Assembly (NCBI GenBank): GCA_027924645.1
Contig: BSBN01000038.1
Span: forward strand, 1 to 64,000
DNA from: Cunninghamia lanceolata
Lineage: Eukaryota; Streptophyta; Pinopsida; Cupressales; Cupressaceae
DNA: 64,000 nucleotides
Reading direction: 5' to 3'
Positions within the stretch are counted from its first letter, which is position 1. Each line of letters starts with the position of its first letter. Under the pieces are notes generated by a model. The model was not told where the DNA came from. It saw only the letters and a list, made by a program, of their open reading frames with translations, and did no database searches. The translations under genes were made by a program, and so were the position numbers. Below are positions 11,098-23,625 of the stretch, piece by piece.

Positions 11098-12426
11098 CCT
11101 AAACCTTTAAAAAACTTATGTTTACTTCAGTAAATTGTGCAATGAAACTTATGTTTTTGAAAGTTAAACTATGCTTTGATGAAATTACGCAATGTCTTGA
11201 TTTAAGTTCTAATTGAGCTATGGATGCCTAATGTCATGAATCAAATGGAACATGTTATTTATGGAAATTCTTCTTTAAAGTAAATATGAATATGAATATG
11301 ATGTGTTGAATATATTGAAATGTATGTCAGGCTAACTACCTTTATTCCTCTTGAGTGTTGAGGCAAGACAAACCCAAGCGTCTTCAGAGCGAAAGAGGGA
11401 AAGTATCATCTGGTAGAGAGGTTGCGTTGAAAAGTCATTGATGTTGCCATCTGAGCCTGAGCCAATATGTGTGACTAGTCAACCTAAAAGTCTAGGGCAT
11501 GTTTTTGCCATTTTGAGGTAAGTTATCCTGTGTTGGTTGTTTTGTCTTTCGTTTCGCGATGAAAGGTGGTTTTAGAGTTGTAAACCTTCCATGTAGGTGT
11601 CTTCACTCAACCCGAAGGGATGTCTATATTTATGCTAGAGGAGAAGTAGAGATCAACAAGAGACAATAGGATGTCTTCCATGTGGAAAGACAAAAGAATG
11701 GGGTTCAGGGATGTTTTTATCTTTCGTCATTCGATCAATTCACAATGATAAAGCAAGACTTGAAACGCTAAGAATCTTATGTTATTGTATGTGGGCGGGA
11801 CAAGCGGTCCAGTAAGCCCTAGGTCAATTATCTCTCCAAGTCAAGAAGGGTCGTGAACCATGACCACATTCATTGTGAAATGTCTATTTATACAAAAATT
11901 ATGGCCATAGTGAGTGTCGTTGCCACCACGTGCACTCATTAGTTCACCATACTCCACACACTTAGTTAACCAAAGTTGTCATACTTAGTAGGAGGGTATC
12001 CTTTATAGTGCGACATAGTTAGCCAAGTGGGGGTACACATGAAAGCTCATACGAAAACTAAGAGGGTTCTCAATGCAACCTTTTTTTGAAGGGTAGGATC
12101 ACTTCTAGTCAAGAAGTGTGCAGGGGACCGCTTAAATCTGTGGTTGGAGGTAAAACAACCAAATGATGCTTTCCCTCTCTTCAATGGTATGCTGAGTATT
12201 GGAGATTAGTTGAACTAGATAAAGAATTCTGATCCTTTCTCTTATATTTGTTTATCAACTTAATTAAATGTTGCATGAAATGATGGAATTTTGTACTTGA
12301 TGAATAACCTTTTTAGCTAGAAAAGTGAAAGTTGATTTTACTCTTTATACCTAATATGATGAATAGCAGTATTTAACTTGCTTAATGTTATTAACCTTTG
12401 GTAAATTTCTCTTGGTAAACCTATGT
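11098..12426. mobile_element. LTR-like noncoding insertion inside the gypsy relic
   Basis: This noncoding block separates the pre-protease segment (12529-12427) from the protease (11097). Its 11.8-12.2 kb part ('gaagggtaggatcactt...agtcaagaagtgtgcaggggacc...ggttggaggtaaaacaacc') is a diverged relative of 43131-43500 ('gaagggtagggcctcttcc...ggggaccgta...ggttggaggaaaagcacc'), which lies in the insertion 40640-43824. I read both as LTRs of related families. No TG...CA ends or target-site duplication could be fixed. Confidence 0.45.
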
Positions 12427-12529
12427 CAGAAGTGGGTGGTCATTACATCTACTATTTCATCATTACCTATGCCTTGATCATTACTATTGGAAACAACCAC
12501 AGGTTGTTTTTGTGCATCTACAATAGTTC
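11699..12529. repeat. ~830-bp direct repeat, left copy (partner 14286-15113)
   Basis: Starts at 'ggggttcagggatgttttt' and ends at 'gtgcatctacaatagt'. It spans both LTR-like DNA and about 100 bases of pre-protease coding sequence of the host gypsy element. Only a few substitutions separate the two copies. Confidence 0.9.
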
Positions 12530-14285
12530 ATGAACATTGTTCATGAATTCGACTATAGTTGAAAATTAATACTATCATTTGTAAATTCCCTCTATATCAC
12601 CTCTTCTTCACTTGATTCTACTGAGGCATCCCAATCAATTGAATTATCCTTGCATTTTCAAAACAATTGACTTTTTCCTCTACAACATTTCGAGTCTCTT
12701 TCAAGACCGAGGAATTCTTAGATAAAGTCAAACACAGTTGTAACTTGTATCCATATACATATGAGGTATTTATTTAAAAACATAACTTAAGTGTTTATGA
12801 CGAGGATCTAAGGCCAACTTCCCAAGTAATGGAGCCGACGAAATCAGCCATGATAACCCACTCTCTCAATCAAAATCTCCTTCTTTTGGCAACAGTGGAC
12901 AACGAATATAAAAACATATTTTAGATAAGCCTTTGGAACGGATAAACCAATAAGGAGAGTATAAATCTTAGAAGGAATCAGAAAGAATAAAAGGCCAAAC
13001 CATTTAGTAATTGTTTGGGAGATAACCGAATCCACCATAGATCATATATATATATATATACTTTTTTGGAAGAAGCTGGCAGATTTTGCTGGGGAACACT
13101 GCTATGTAAAGAGAGAATACGTTGAATTAAGATAGAGAAGTTGATTATCATCTTCTGGAAAGAGAATTGCTTCAAACTGCAAGAAGAGAGGAATAACCAG
13201 AGCAGGTTGTATAGGTAATAAAACCCTGCTTAAGCAAGTATATTGAACTTATATGTGATTCTTACAATCTGTTTTGCCTATAGAAATACATATTCATTAC
13301 CTTATTGGCATTGTATAAATTAAGCATCCTTGTGTAAGATTCAACAATCTAGTATATAAGTTCTATTATCGTTGTATAAGAGTTTTGTTGTCTTTATGTA
13401 AAGATCAAGACCGAAAAGCTCTGCTACCTTTATGTTAAATAGAGGCCAATAGGTATCACAGCAGACTGAAATATGTAATAGAAATAACAAGAGAGGATTG
13501 GCTTTCTTATTGAGTTTTTGATTTTCTGTAGACACATAGAGTCTTTATACGCAACATTTATATAGTCTTAGAAGCTTATGCACTTAATAGCATTATAAAC
13601 TCAGTTTTATATGAAGTAAATGTTATTGACCTGCCTATTCTATGATTGCACTTAATGTGCATAAGATATAAGTGGCTGATATTTTGTTGGTGTTTTTATC
13701 TTTGAATGTCTGATATAATTGTAGGATATTGGCTTTGGAATGCTTTGTCTAACTATGGGTTTTCTATGAAATTTGTGGTATATGCCTTGTCTAGTATCTT
13801 CGAAACCTAGAAGAGTGAAATGTTGGACATTACCTTTCAACGGTCAAGAAAATTGCATGTGTAGATAGCTACCGAGTAATGCAAAGAAAAGACCAAGTTG
13901 GAAACAAAGAGAAGTGGTCGATTCTTTTTATATAATTATTGTATTCCTTAAGTTTTAAATGGATATTTGTATAAATGTTCTTTCCTTTTAAGTTATAGTC
14001 CAAGAAGATGGTGGTAGGTTCAAGACCATGCATGGGCCTAGTGCTGGTGTTTCTACTTTTCATGGTAGATGTTGAGAGTTTTGTGAGTTCTTCCAGATGC
14101 TTTTATTAAGCTTCAAGGTTTGAATAGAATAGTTGCCTCCACTAAAAGACATAAAGACATGTCTTGTCATTAAACTTAAACAAGTACCTAAAGATAATGT
14201 TTATTAGCATAAATTATACTCTTATCTATCTAGGATCGAAAGGTTATAGGGTTTAGTCAAGTCCAGTTGGTTTGCCGAGAAATCT
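12530..14285. other. Filler between the two 830-bp repeats
   Basis: No gene recognised. It contains an (AT)9 tract near 13043-13060 and several short minus-strand frames without domains. A short minus-strand stretch near 12600-12680 reads NSIDWDASVESSEEEV and could be retroelement linker sequence, but this is weak. Confidence 0.4.
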
Positions 14286-15113
14286 GGGGTTCAGGGATGT
14301 TTTTATCTTTCGTCATTCGATCAATTCACAATGATAAAGCAAGACTTGAAACGCTAAGAATCTTATGTTATTGTATGTGGGCGGGACAAGTGGTCCAGTA
14401 AGCCCTAGGTCAATTGTCTCTCCAAGTCGAGAAGGGTGGTGAACCATGACCACATTCATTGTGAAATGTCTATTTATACAAAAATTATGGCCATAGTGAG
14501 TGTCGTTGCCACCACGTGCACTCATCAGTTCACCATACTCCACACACTTAGTTAACCAAAGTTGTCATACTTAGTAGGAGGGTATCCTTTATAGTGCGAC
14601 ATAGTTAGCCAAGTGGGGGTACACATGAAAGCTCATATGAAAACTAAGAGGGTTCTCAATGCAACTTTTTTTTGAAGGGTAGGATCACTTCTAGTCAAGA
14701 AGTGTGCAGGGGACCACTTAAGTCTGTGGTTGGAGGTAAAACAACCAAATGATGCTTTCCCTCTCTTCAATGGTATGCTGAGTATTGGAGATTAGTTGAA
14801 CTAGATAAAGAATTCTGATCCTTTCTCTTATATTTGTTTATCAACTTAATTAAATGTTGCATGAAATGATGGAATTTTGCACTTGATGAATAACCTTTTT
14901 AGCTAGAAAAGTGAAAGTTGATTTTACTCTTTATACCTAATATGATGAATAGCAGTATTTAACTTGCTTAATGTTATTAACCTTTGGTAAATTTCTCTTG
15001 GTAAACCTATGTCAGAAGTGGGTGGGCATTACATCTACTATTTCATCATTACCTATGCCTTGATCATTACTATTGGAAACAACCACAGGTTGTTTTTGTG
15101 CATCTACAATAGT
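14286..15113. repeat. ~830-bp direct repeat, right copy (partner 11699-12529)
   Basis: Same sequence as 11699-12529 with a few substitutions. This copy joins on its right to the gypsy gag side at 15113 ('aataagagactctacc'), whereas the left copy joins the LTR-like DNA and protease side. The pair therefore looks like a tandem duplication inside the element with 1.76 kb of filler between the copies. Confidence 0.9.
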
Positions 15114-16513
15114 AATAAGAGACTCTACCCTATCTCTGTGTTAGGGGATCCTGAGCAATTCCACTATCGACACAGAAATTTTAATTTGGCTAAAAACTTG
15201 AGCCATGTCAATAGGGAGATAATTAGGCAAAGGAGTATCACGTGAAATAGTTACATCATTTGCACAAGGAATATAAGGTATGATTTGATTGGAAGAAATG
15301 TCCTTGCCTTTTTCCTTTGTCTTCTCCTTTTATGGTTCCTTATCTGCCCAAGGCTAATCATGCTTTTAACCACCTTTTGGATAATGAACCCCTAGAATGG
15401 GTGTAGTATCTACAGGTTGCACAGTTGGTGTTGGATTTTTTTGAACATGCTTTTGTTTTAATGTTGGAGACGACATTGAGGTTTTCTTCTTTTCATGGAC
15501 GTTTTTCTTTGGAGCACTGCTACTCTTCTACTCCACGTTCCCTTTGCATTTGTCCTTATCCCCATTCACTCTTTTCTATTTTGATTCCTTGGCAGGGATC
15601 TTGTAAACAAGGACAATTCTATTTCTTAGTTGATAGCCTCCTCTTGCAAGATGGCTACATTAGTCAATACTTTCAAGTCCTCTTTTGAAGGTCTCGACTG
15701 CTGATATTTTTTATTGCATAAGATCCTTTAAATGCCCAAAATCATGAGCTGGCAATTGATATCTTTTTTAACCTTCATCATATTCATATTGGAAAATATG
15801 ATCATCCTCTTCATAGCTGTTACAATCAGCATCTTGATCAATCTGTACATAACCCTCTGCATCAAACTGATTTATCTCTTCTTCTTAGTACTCAGTTGCA
15901 CCCTCTTCATTTGGAAATTCTTCATCTTTGCTCAATGAATGAACCACCACACAATTTGCTGGATCATGGAGAAGGAAACACACCTGACATCATAATGATT
16001 CATCTTGGAAGTTAACTTGATCCTTTCTCAAAGGATCAGGGGTGTCCCTTTCAGGCTATTTGAAGTTTACATGTCTAGGGGCAGCTTGTCTGTCATTTTG
16101 TTGTGGTCTCTTAGACTGATTAGTATTATAAGGTCTATTATGTAATCTCTGTCCTTCATTAAAATGTGATGCAACACCTTGAGGTGGCAACCCTTTGTCA
16201 TTTCTAGCAATTTTATATGACAAATATTTCACAACCCCCATGAGTTTATCTAATTTGTCATCAGTAGTGAGGGGTTTATTGAAAGCAAGCTTATCTAGCT
16301 AGGGCAATTTTACATCAAACCTTTTGATGTGCTTCCTTGAAGCTCTCATATTACTCTCAATATTTATAGTTGTAGCATATGCTTCCCTTAATGTTTGGGG
16401 ACTCTTATGGACCTCAAACAATAACCAAATTTCAAATCAAATGCACCACAATATATAACTAAACACATTGATTCATTAGGTCTCATGTGAGGAGGTACCT
16501 TTCTCATAGTCAT
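15009..16513 (-). pseudogene. Ty3/gypsy gag and pre-protease relic
   Basis: Minus-strand translation from about 16513 gives PPHMRPNESMCLVIYCGAFD, then after a shift SPQTLREAYATTINIESN (about 16400-16350), the typical end of a plant gypsy gag. Next comes a basic, Gln/Asn/Arg-rich stretch (about 16210-16060), a nucleocapsid-like CQVCFLLHDPANC (CX2CX3HX4C, near 15985-15945), an acidic tail (QIDQDADCNSYEEDDHIFQY), and after a less clear part the pre-protease segment DTPLPNYLPIDMAQVFSQIK to about 15009. At least four in-frame stops and some shifts are present. Strand and order fit the protease to RT relic at 11097-9450, with LTR-like DNA inserted between. On the right, other repeat DNA begins near 16526 and removes the gag N-terminus. 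Confidence 0.75.
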
Positions 16514-16525
16514 GATGAAGCTGTT

Positions 16526-16871
16526 GAAATGCACAAGACAACTGAGAGGGGGGGTGAATCAATTGTAACCAAAACTTAACTCCTTACAAGCATCAACTCA
16601 TCAACCACTTAATCATTGTTATTATGATTTAACCATGAAAGCATGAAATCAGAAACTTAAGCACATTCACACATGAGACACCATATTTTTACATGGAAAA
16701 CCCAATGATGGAAAAACCACAGTGAGGATTAACTCACAATATAAATGATATATTAAAATTTACAACAAGGCTCACTACCCAGAATGCTCACTACAAAAGG
16801 AAGAGGCTCATTGCCAAGAGAAGAGGTTCACTACCAAAGTTTGGATCACTAGAGAGTTGCTGAACTGAGAT
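16526..16871. other. Unidentified repeat edge next to gag
   Basis: Begins with 'tgaaatgcacaagacaactgagagggggggtgaatc'. The G-run plus 'tgaatc' recalls, from memory only, a repeat common in plant genomes, but I cannot name it. The segment contains a local repeat, 'gaggctcattgccaagag/gaggttcactaccaaag'. It is absent from the second copy of the following block, which starts at 59968. Confidence 0.35.
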
Positions 16872-19800
16872 AGAAACTCAAGAATATAAAATAGACAAGG
16901 TAAATATCACAAAGATAATGAAATCAAATCAAGTACCTTTCACCTTAGACTACTATTTCTCCTGGATCTCCTGGATAGAGCAGTTTCTCAATTCTATAGC
17001 ATAACAACTAGATAATGATAGTGGATTGGTTGAGGCTTGATTTATAGAGGTTAGTTACGATGAATGAATGGTGTGAGCGTATTTTGGTTTTGGAGGGTGG
17101 AGTATAATGGAGTGACCCTGAGGTGTTAACAAAAACAAAAAACTTAAAAAAAAAAAGAGCCCACATAGTTTTTTATCTTTTATTAAATCAATGAACATAA
17201 AGTTTAATTGGTAAGGTCTCTATGTAGCGATCTTTTTTTTTTTTTTCTCATTAAAATAAACAACCTATAAATAATAATTATTTAATATTTTTCTTGCATA
17301 AACAAATCTTTGAAACCAGGGTAAAATATTTACTTTAGTTTAATGAGAGCTAAGGTGAGGGTTCTTCAAATGACCTTTGTTTTTTATTTTTACTATGGGA
17401 ATTAATTCATTTAAAAAATTATAACTAGCATACATATCTTAAATACAGATCTATCTAATATAGGTCTTTTAGATAGATGTATTTAAGATATCTATGCTAG
17501 TTTAATTAATTTAGGAAAAGGGATATGGTAAAGGGGACTCTTAGGACAAAAGGTGTACCAAAAGGTATTGGAAAAAGTGGATTAAAAGTGGATTTAAGAA
17601 AAAGGATGAATAAAATGGATGACTACGTTATGGAGCAACCATATAGTGCACTAGACATTATGCACCAAGGATAGCACTAGACATTATGCACTAAGGTATA
17701 AAGGTCGATGTGTCCTTATGCATGCTCAATGACTTAGTATGCAAAAAGCTATTCCACCACACACAAGATATGAATATTATCAAGGTACTGCCTTTGATGA
17801 TTAATTTATTGATGATTAAGATAGTGTTGTTGTCATTGTTGAGAACGATATATCCCTAGATCAAAGACCAATGTATGCTATTGGATAATTTGGCTAGATA
17901 GTTTGACTAGATTGTTGAATTATTGTCATTGATGTAAAAGAAAGTTAATGTCATTGATACATGTATTGAAACAATTAGGTGAAGGCTAAAAGAATGACCA
18001 TTATGATATGTTTAAATTAAAGAATTAAACATAAGAAATCTAGCCGACTTCATGCTAGAGGCTGACATCTTAGGTTGTACTAAGATTCAAGTTTAAACAG
18101 TCTTAAATTTAATAATGTGGCCTACTTCGTAATAATTTTGGAGGTTGAAATTCTTTTTTTATTTAAGACTTCATTTTTTATTAAAGACTTTATTTAAGAG
18201 GTGCCGACTACTATATGAGAAGCGCTTCACATATATAAGACAAAATGTCTTATTCAAATGGAATGAGAAGTTGCGATTAGCAAAGGTGAGCGATTATATT
18301 TTATACGGACAGCGATTACATTTAACTAAGAGGTGCCTCCACATAAGACAAAACAAACTAATTAAAGGCTACAATGAAAAGCTATGTGTATTCTTAGTGT
18401 TGTCTCTCTTTGTAAAGGATGCAACTATTCAGAGATTTGCCTCACTTGGAGAGGTATAAGAGGTAAGAAAAAGTGTGAGTTAGAAGTGAGGAGAGAAGTG
18501 TGTATGAATTTGATATAGAGTAGATCTAGGGCAGAATTTTATGAAGAATATTTCAGACTAGTACTGAAATATATATGTAGTCCATTTGTGAAGAGTAAAA
18601 GGGAGATAAAAGGGAGATTTGTAAGAGTTAATGGTAAAGTTATGTAGAGGAATAAGTGCATATTGAAGAGTAGATTGTAAAGGGAATTTAGAGTAGATTG
18701 TAAGGTAGAAATGTGTGTGAAGAGATCTCCATATTTGTGGTCAGTTTTGTGAAATACGAGTGTGCATGAGTTGTGACTAGATTAATGAGAAAAAGTATAT
18801 CTACATTTATATCTTATGAAGACATATATAAATTATTGATGATTTCTTAGGTTGGTGCCTATCAAAAGAGATTGGTATCTCTTACTAAGTTGGTGCTCAG
18901 TTGGGCGTATTGGTGTCTCCAATGGGTTGGTGCCAACCTTTTTTTTAATTTAATTCTTTTTTTTTAATTTAATTTATTCATGAGCATGCTTCATATTCCA
19001 TGGTTTGTATTTTAAAATTGTACATTTTTAGTTTAAATTTGAATTGTAATTCATTATTTTAAACTCATGTCTTTAAAGTTGAATTTATATATACAAGTAC
19101 ACATATATATGCAAGATGAGATTAGTATAGGTGTAGACTCAATTAATGGACCACAAATGCATGAGTCATCTCTCGTATTTCAAGTCCTATAGTTAAATGA
19201 TATGTCATTTAAAAGTATTTTGTATCATTCAACTTTGCATTTTGTATCTATACTCTAGCCTAATTCATGTGTTTTTTATAGGAATTGGTGATACTCTCTC
19301 AGAATCGATACCAGGATAGATGATAAACCCATTGTGGTATGCTTAGACATTTTTAAGTTTATATTTAGAAATTTAATTTGATGGCTTGGTTTTAAATATT
19401 TGATTTAAATAATTAGGATGCAGTTTTGACATTAAAATTGATTTGAAGCTTCTTTTTCTTGTACACAGCATGTGCCACCCTCCCTTTGAGTCAAGTGGGA
19501 CCAAAAGGCAACTTGAAATGGATGATGATCAAACTTAGGGCACACATATGTATTATATTCTTTATTTCATGAGGATTTTATGACTATTTCAATATTGACT
19601 AGACATATATGTTTTGTGACTATTTCACTATTTTATATGGACTGTTATTATGTCAGTATTTATATCTCATGTAGACTATTTCATCTAGACTAGATTTTAC
19701 TATTTATTGAATGTCCACTATATGCATCTATATGCCAACTTTAATTTCATATCTCGTATTTAACACTTCAAATTATCATGTGTTTAATTGTAAAGGACTA

Positions 19801-20570
19801 ATTTTAATTAGATAAGAGAAAATTTTCAATTGATTTAATTTATTAAACATTTATTACATACAGACTAGGTTGGATAGGTTGGATATTTATAGAGACTAAA
19901 TGTACCTACCCTTTAAATTTACAAAATAAATATAAATATAAATAACTGGAAAGTCTATGAAGTCAATTGATCACGAGCACTAAATCTTTAAAATATTTAT
20001 TTGTTGAAAGATAGACCTTATTCTAGTAATTTCTATGGTTATGTTTGGATTTACATGAGTCAAATGTTGGGACTTGTTAAATTATAATTAAGTTAAATAT
20101 TTAGGCAAATTTTATTGATTAGATTTGTCAAGAGTAACTATGTTTAATCAATTTATTTTTTAATCAATTAAACATTTCATAGATCAATACCTTCCCTATA
20201 AATTTACAAAAAGAAAAAGAAAAATAGAGAAATACTTGTACCCTTTAAATTTACAATTTAAGAAATTTAGAAAATTAGAGAAATTTAGGTCTACCCTAAA
20301 ATATATCTTAAGAAAAATAGAGAAATACTTAACCTAAATATCAAAAGAAAAATAAACAAATACCTACTCTAAATTGTTATATATATATATTGATAAAGAA
20401 TACTTGGTTCTATCTACTAAAACTTTTGAGTTTTGCTTCTAATTTTGAAAAAAACTAAAAATTATAATTTCTAAAAAATATAATAGAATAAGAAAAAGAG
20501 CTTCCCTTCGCTGCAAAAAATATAAATATTTTATACTAACAAGGCCAAGGCCAACCACGTGAAGGTGGAA
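16872..20570. repeat. 3.7-kb dispersed block, left copy (partner 59968-64000)
   Basis: Direct match to 59968 onward, starting at 'gaaactcaagaatataaaatag'. Noncoding: the frame at 18145-18459 is the longest, is partly kept in the other copy (61174-61407) but carries no recognisable domain. Relative to the right copy, the left has about 71 extra bases near 17051-17121, about 500 extra bases at about 19650-20155, and only a short (AT)n at about 20380. It contains an inverted pair around 17400-17510 ('ctagcatacatatcttaaata...' and 'tatttaagatatctatgctag') forming a potential long stem. Function unknown; most likely part of a nonautonomous or LTR-type repeat. Confidence 0.85.
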
Positions 20571-21000
20571 GCTCATGTGGCCTCACCTAAGACCTATGAC
20601 ACATGTATTCTAGTAGACGTAGGACACCTAAGACACCTATTGTATAGTATGTATCTAGATTTTATAGTCTTTATACCTTATCATAGTCTAGACCTAATTC
20701 ACCTAGACACCTAGATTATAGTTCTACCTAAGACACCTCTAGACACCTATTATGGTAGACCTAGTTGACATATAGTATCTATCTATGACACCTAGATTAA
20801 ATTATACCTTATTCTAGTCTCTAGACATGTAGTTGATATATAGTATCTACCTAAGACACCTAGATTAGATTAAATACCTTTTTTCTAGTTTCTATCTACC
20901 TAGTTGACATATAGTATACCTAAGACACATGTAGAGACACCTAGATTTTATAAATTATTCTCTAAGTCTAGATCTAAGATTCTATACTTGACACCTAGAG
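20571..21000. repeat. Degenerate 'gacacctagatt' repeats
   Basis: Irregular reiteration of CTAGAC/ACCTAAGACACCTAGATT with 'agtatctatctagat' variants, no fixed period. No gene. Confidence 0.6.
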
Positions 21001-21543
21001 CATGTGTAGAGAACATGCATGTGCAACAAGAAACAATAGCTTGAAATCCTTTCAACACTACATATGATTGCAAAAACAAATCTAGAGGTCAGGCCATGAT
21101 GAAACGTAAATAAAAAATTAGAATGTAGGGATCATTTTATTTAAAGATAGAATTTGTTAAGAAGTTCCATGAAATTATAATGAATGGAAAGAACTATTGA
21201 AGCATAAATTATAATAATTAATAGTATAGGTCTAGTGAATACCTAAATTAAAGTGTAAGTGAAATTTAAATAATAATTAACACCTTGTATGTTTTCAGCC
21301 TCTATTATGACTGCAAAAAACATCTCCTACACCATGCAATGAAATGTAAAAAATTTAGAATGTGTCATGATCTTTAAGAGAATTAGGAATATTAATATGA
21401 AGGCTTAAGGGAAGTTAAGAGGATGTCTTAAGGGGAGATGCAATCAATTAGGGGAGATGCACACTAGTAAATCAATTACCTATAAATATACTTAATCCAA
21501 AACTCACATTCTAAGAAATGCCTAATTAAACTAAATCATACTT
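21001..21543. other. Noncoding, no feature seen
   Basis: AT-rich sequence leading into the 183-bp array. The motif 'taaggggagatgcaatcaatta' near 21430 already resembles part of the array unit. Confidence 0.5.
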
Positions 21544-22155
21544 ACCTAACTTATGGAACAAAGCTCGCGGATGGCTTAAGAGGAGTTAAAAGGATGAATT
21601 AAGGGGAGTTAAGAGGATGGAATAAGGCGAGATGGAATTGACTGTAGTATTTTTAATAAGGGTATGTATGCACTAACTGATATCATTTAACTATATTGAA
21701 GTTATTTTAAACTAAATCCTAAGTTTACCTAACTTATGGAACATAGCTAGGGGATGGCTTAAGGGGACTTAAGAGGATGGCTTAAGGGGAGTTAAGAGGA
21801 TGGATTAAAGGGGGATGGAATCAACTGTAGTATTTTTAATAAGGGTATGTATGCACTAACTTATATCATTTAACTATATTGAAGTCATTTGAAACTAAAT
21901 CTTAAGTTTACCTAACTTATGGAACATAGCTAGGGGGTGGCTTAAGGGGACTTAAGAGGGTGGCTTAAGGGAGTTAAGAGGATGCATTAAGGGGAGATGG
22001 AATCAACTATAGTATTTTTAATAAGGGTATGTATGCACTAACTTATATCATTTAACTATATTGAAGTGATTTTAAACTAAATCCTAATATTACCTAACTT
22101 ATGGAACATAGCTAGGGGATGGCTTAAGGGGACTTAAGAGGATGCTTAAGGGGAG
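21544..22155. repeat. 183-bp tandem array, about 3.3 units
   Basis: 'acctaacttatggaaca' starts at about 21544, 21727, 21910 and 22092, a period of 182-183 bases. Each unit also contains shorter 'ggcttaaggggacttaagaggatg' sub-repeats and 'ggtatgtatgcactaact'. The length is close to a nucleosome repeat, and close to that of the distinct satellite at 26858-29745, although the sequences are unrelated by eye. Confidence 0.9.
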
Positions 22156-22257
22156 ATGCAATAAATTAAATATCAATCATATTAATCCTAAACTCACATC
22201 CTAGACAAAGATTAAAAGTTTAAAAATTATTACATACCTGTTAACCATTTTAAAAAA

Positions 22258-23625
22258 TTACTCCATTGTACCATCAACATCCTCTCTTTCGTGCAATGCA
22301 TCTATGATTGCCTCATGCTCTTTCATAGAAAGTGTCCATAAATCTTTTGTGACAAGTCTACCTTTATATCTCACTAATTGTATAATTGTTGCCACAATCA
22401 GATGCGAGTAGCGCAAAATTTTCTTATGTCTTTCATAATCTTCAAATGTAGGTATACCATTCTTCCTTATCAGATATTTACGTAGCCAGGTGCCAACAAC
22501 AACCACAGAACATGTTGGATACTCAAAGTTATCATCATCTACTCTTGTAACAACTTCTGTTTTGCCTCAACACACCGAACCAACCAATACTTTGTATCCT
22601 CTTCATTACCCTCTGGAGCAACAAGAACATACACATGTCCTACAAAAAACATTCAAATTAAATAAGACAAAAATATACATGCATACATATACAATTAAAT
22701 ATAGATTACAAAAAAATGTATCAAAAAGAAATATTGAATTAATGTACCTTCTTGTACAAGGTTTGAAATATGATCATAGTCATCTGATGCTTGCAAATGA
22801 TTATCCTCCTCAAATGTTATATCATTATGATTATGTGTTTGTAGAGGTGTTAAGGATCTTTGTTTCCATTCTTCAACCCAATCTGTATTTTCACATGCTT
22901 CCCACTCGCCTGCAATACAAAATTGACAAAAACATGCGAGCTCCCTAGTCCATATAATCCACGTGTTTGCATTTGAACTCTTAAATAAATGCCATTTTGT
23001 TGATACACTAATTGTATCACAATCATATCAGGAAGAAATGTTTTCTTCTTCAACCAACCAAAAAAACCATTGAACTTTAGAGTTTTCACTTGATCCTATA
23101 GTCAATTTTGGATTACACCAATCCAGAATCACACATGCATCTTGAAACTTTGCTACATCATTAAATTTTAGTTGCTCCCTAGCAATGGCCCTTTTCACAC
23201 ATGTTCTAGCTCCATCATGTTCTCCTTTACCATGTCCAAGTTCAAAGAAACTCCACATATGTTGGATATTGTTTTCTTTATGGGTCCTACTTAACCAATA
23301 AAACATTTGAGCATTTTTGAATTGTCCTGTACAATTGTCTAACCATATGAGATGTTGTATCATCTAGATTTGTCTTTCTTTTAAGTTGTCATTAAATACT
23401 TTGAAACAATACTGCACAAACTCCGATGAATGTAACTAGTTATCACTCACATAGAAATGGTACCCCCTCTGTACTATCAACTGCATGTCTGTATACAATA
23501 TGAACAAATATGGCCACCTGTATTGAGTTATAATATTATGACTGAATCTCCTCTTGTGGAGCAAGGGTATGGTTTTCTGCAAAGTCAACCACTTAAAGTA
23601 TAATTCCAATTGGAAATGTGTTCTT
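22258..23625 (-). pseudogene. Transposase-like gene, C-terminal half with a 108-bp intron
   Basis: Minus strand. VVDFAENHTLAPQEEIQS begins near 23592, then a stop, YYNSIQVAIFVHIVYRHAV, a shift, and YHFYVSDN. A clean run follows from about 23441: LHSSEFVQYCF, LIWLDNCTGQFKNAQMFYWL (near 23355-23290), WSFFELGHGKGEHDGARTC (near 23250-23190), to about 23028. After a shift comes ELACFCQFCIAGEWEACEN (near 22955-22890), NTDWVEEWKQRS and an acidic stretch ending LVQE. A GT-AG intron (22747-22640, 108 bases) splits a Gly codon; the second exon reads HVYVLVAPEGNEEDTKYWLV and, after another shift, YPTCSVVVVGTWLRKYLIRK to the stop near 22258. Conserved Asp residues in DFAEN and LDNC and the GHGKGEHDG block suggest an RNase H-fold (DDE-type) nuclease. 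I recall the same block order in uncharacterised animal proteins but cannot name the superfamily. Confidence 0.65.

Noticed and set aside
15009..15245. 78-codon plus-strand frame in the 15-kb region, and plus-strand frames at 15425-15938
   Set aside because: They lie opposite the minus-strand gypsy gag/pre-protease relic, which explains the sequence better.
18145..18459. 104-codon plus-strand frame, partly repeated at 61174-61407
   Set aside because: Truncated by a stop in the other copy, no recognisable domain, internally repetitive; conservation matches the noncoding flanks.
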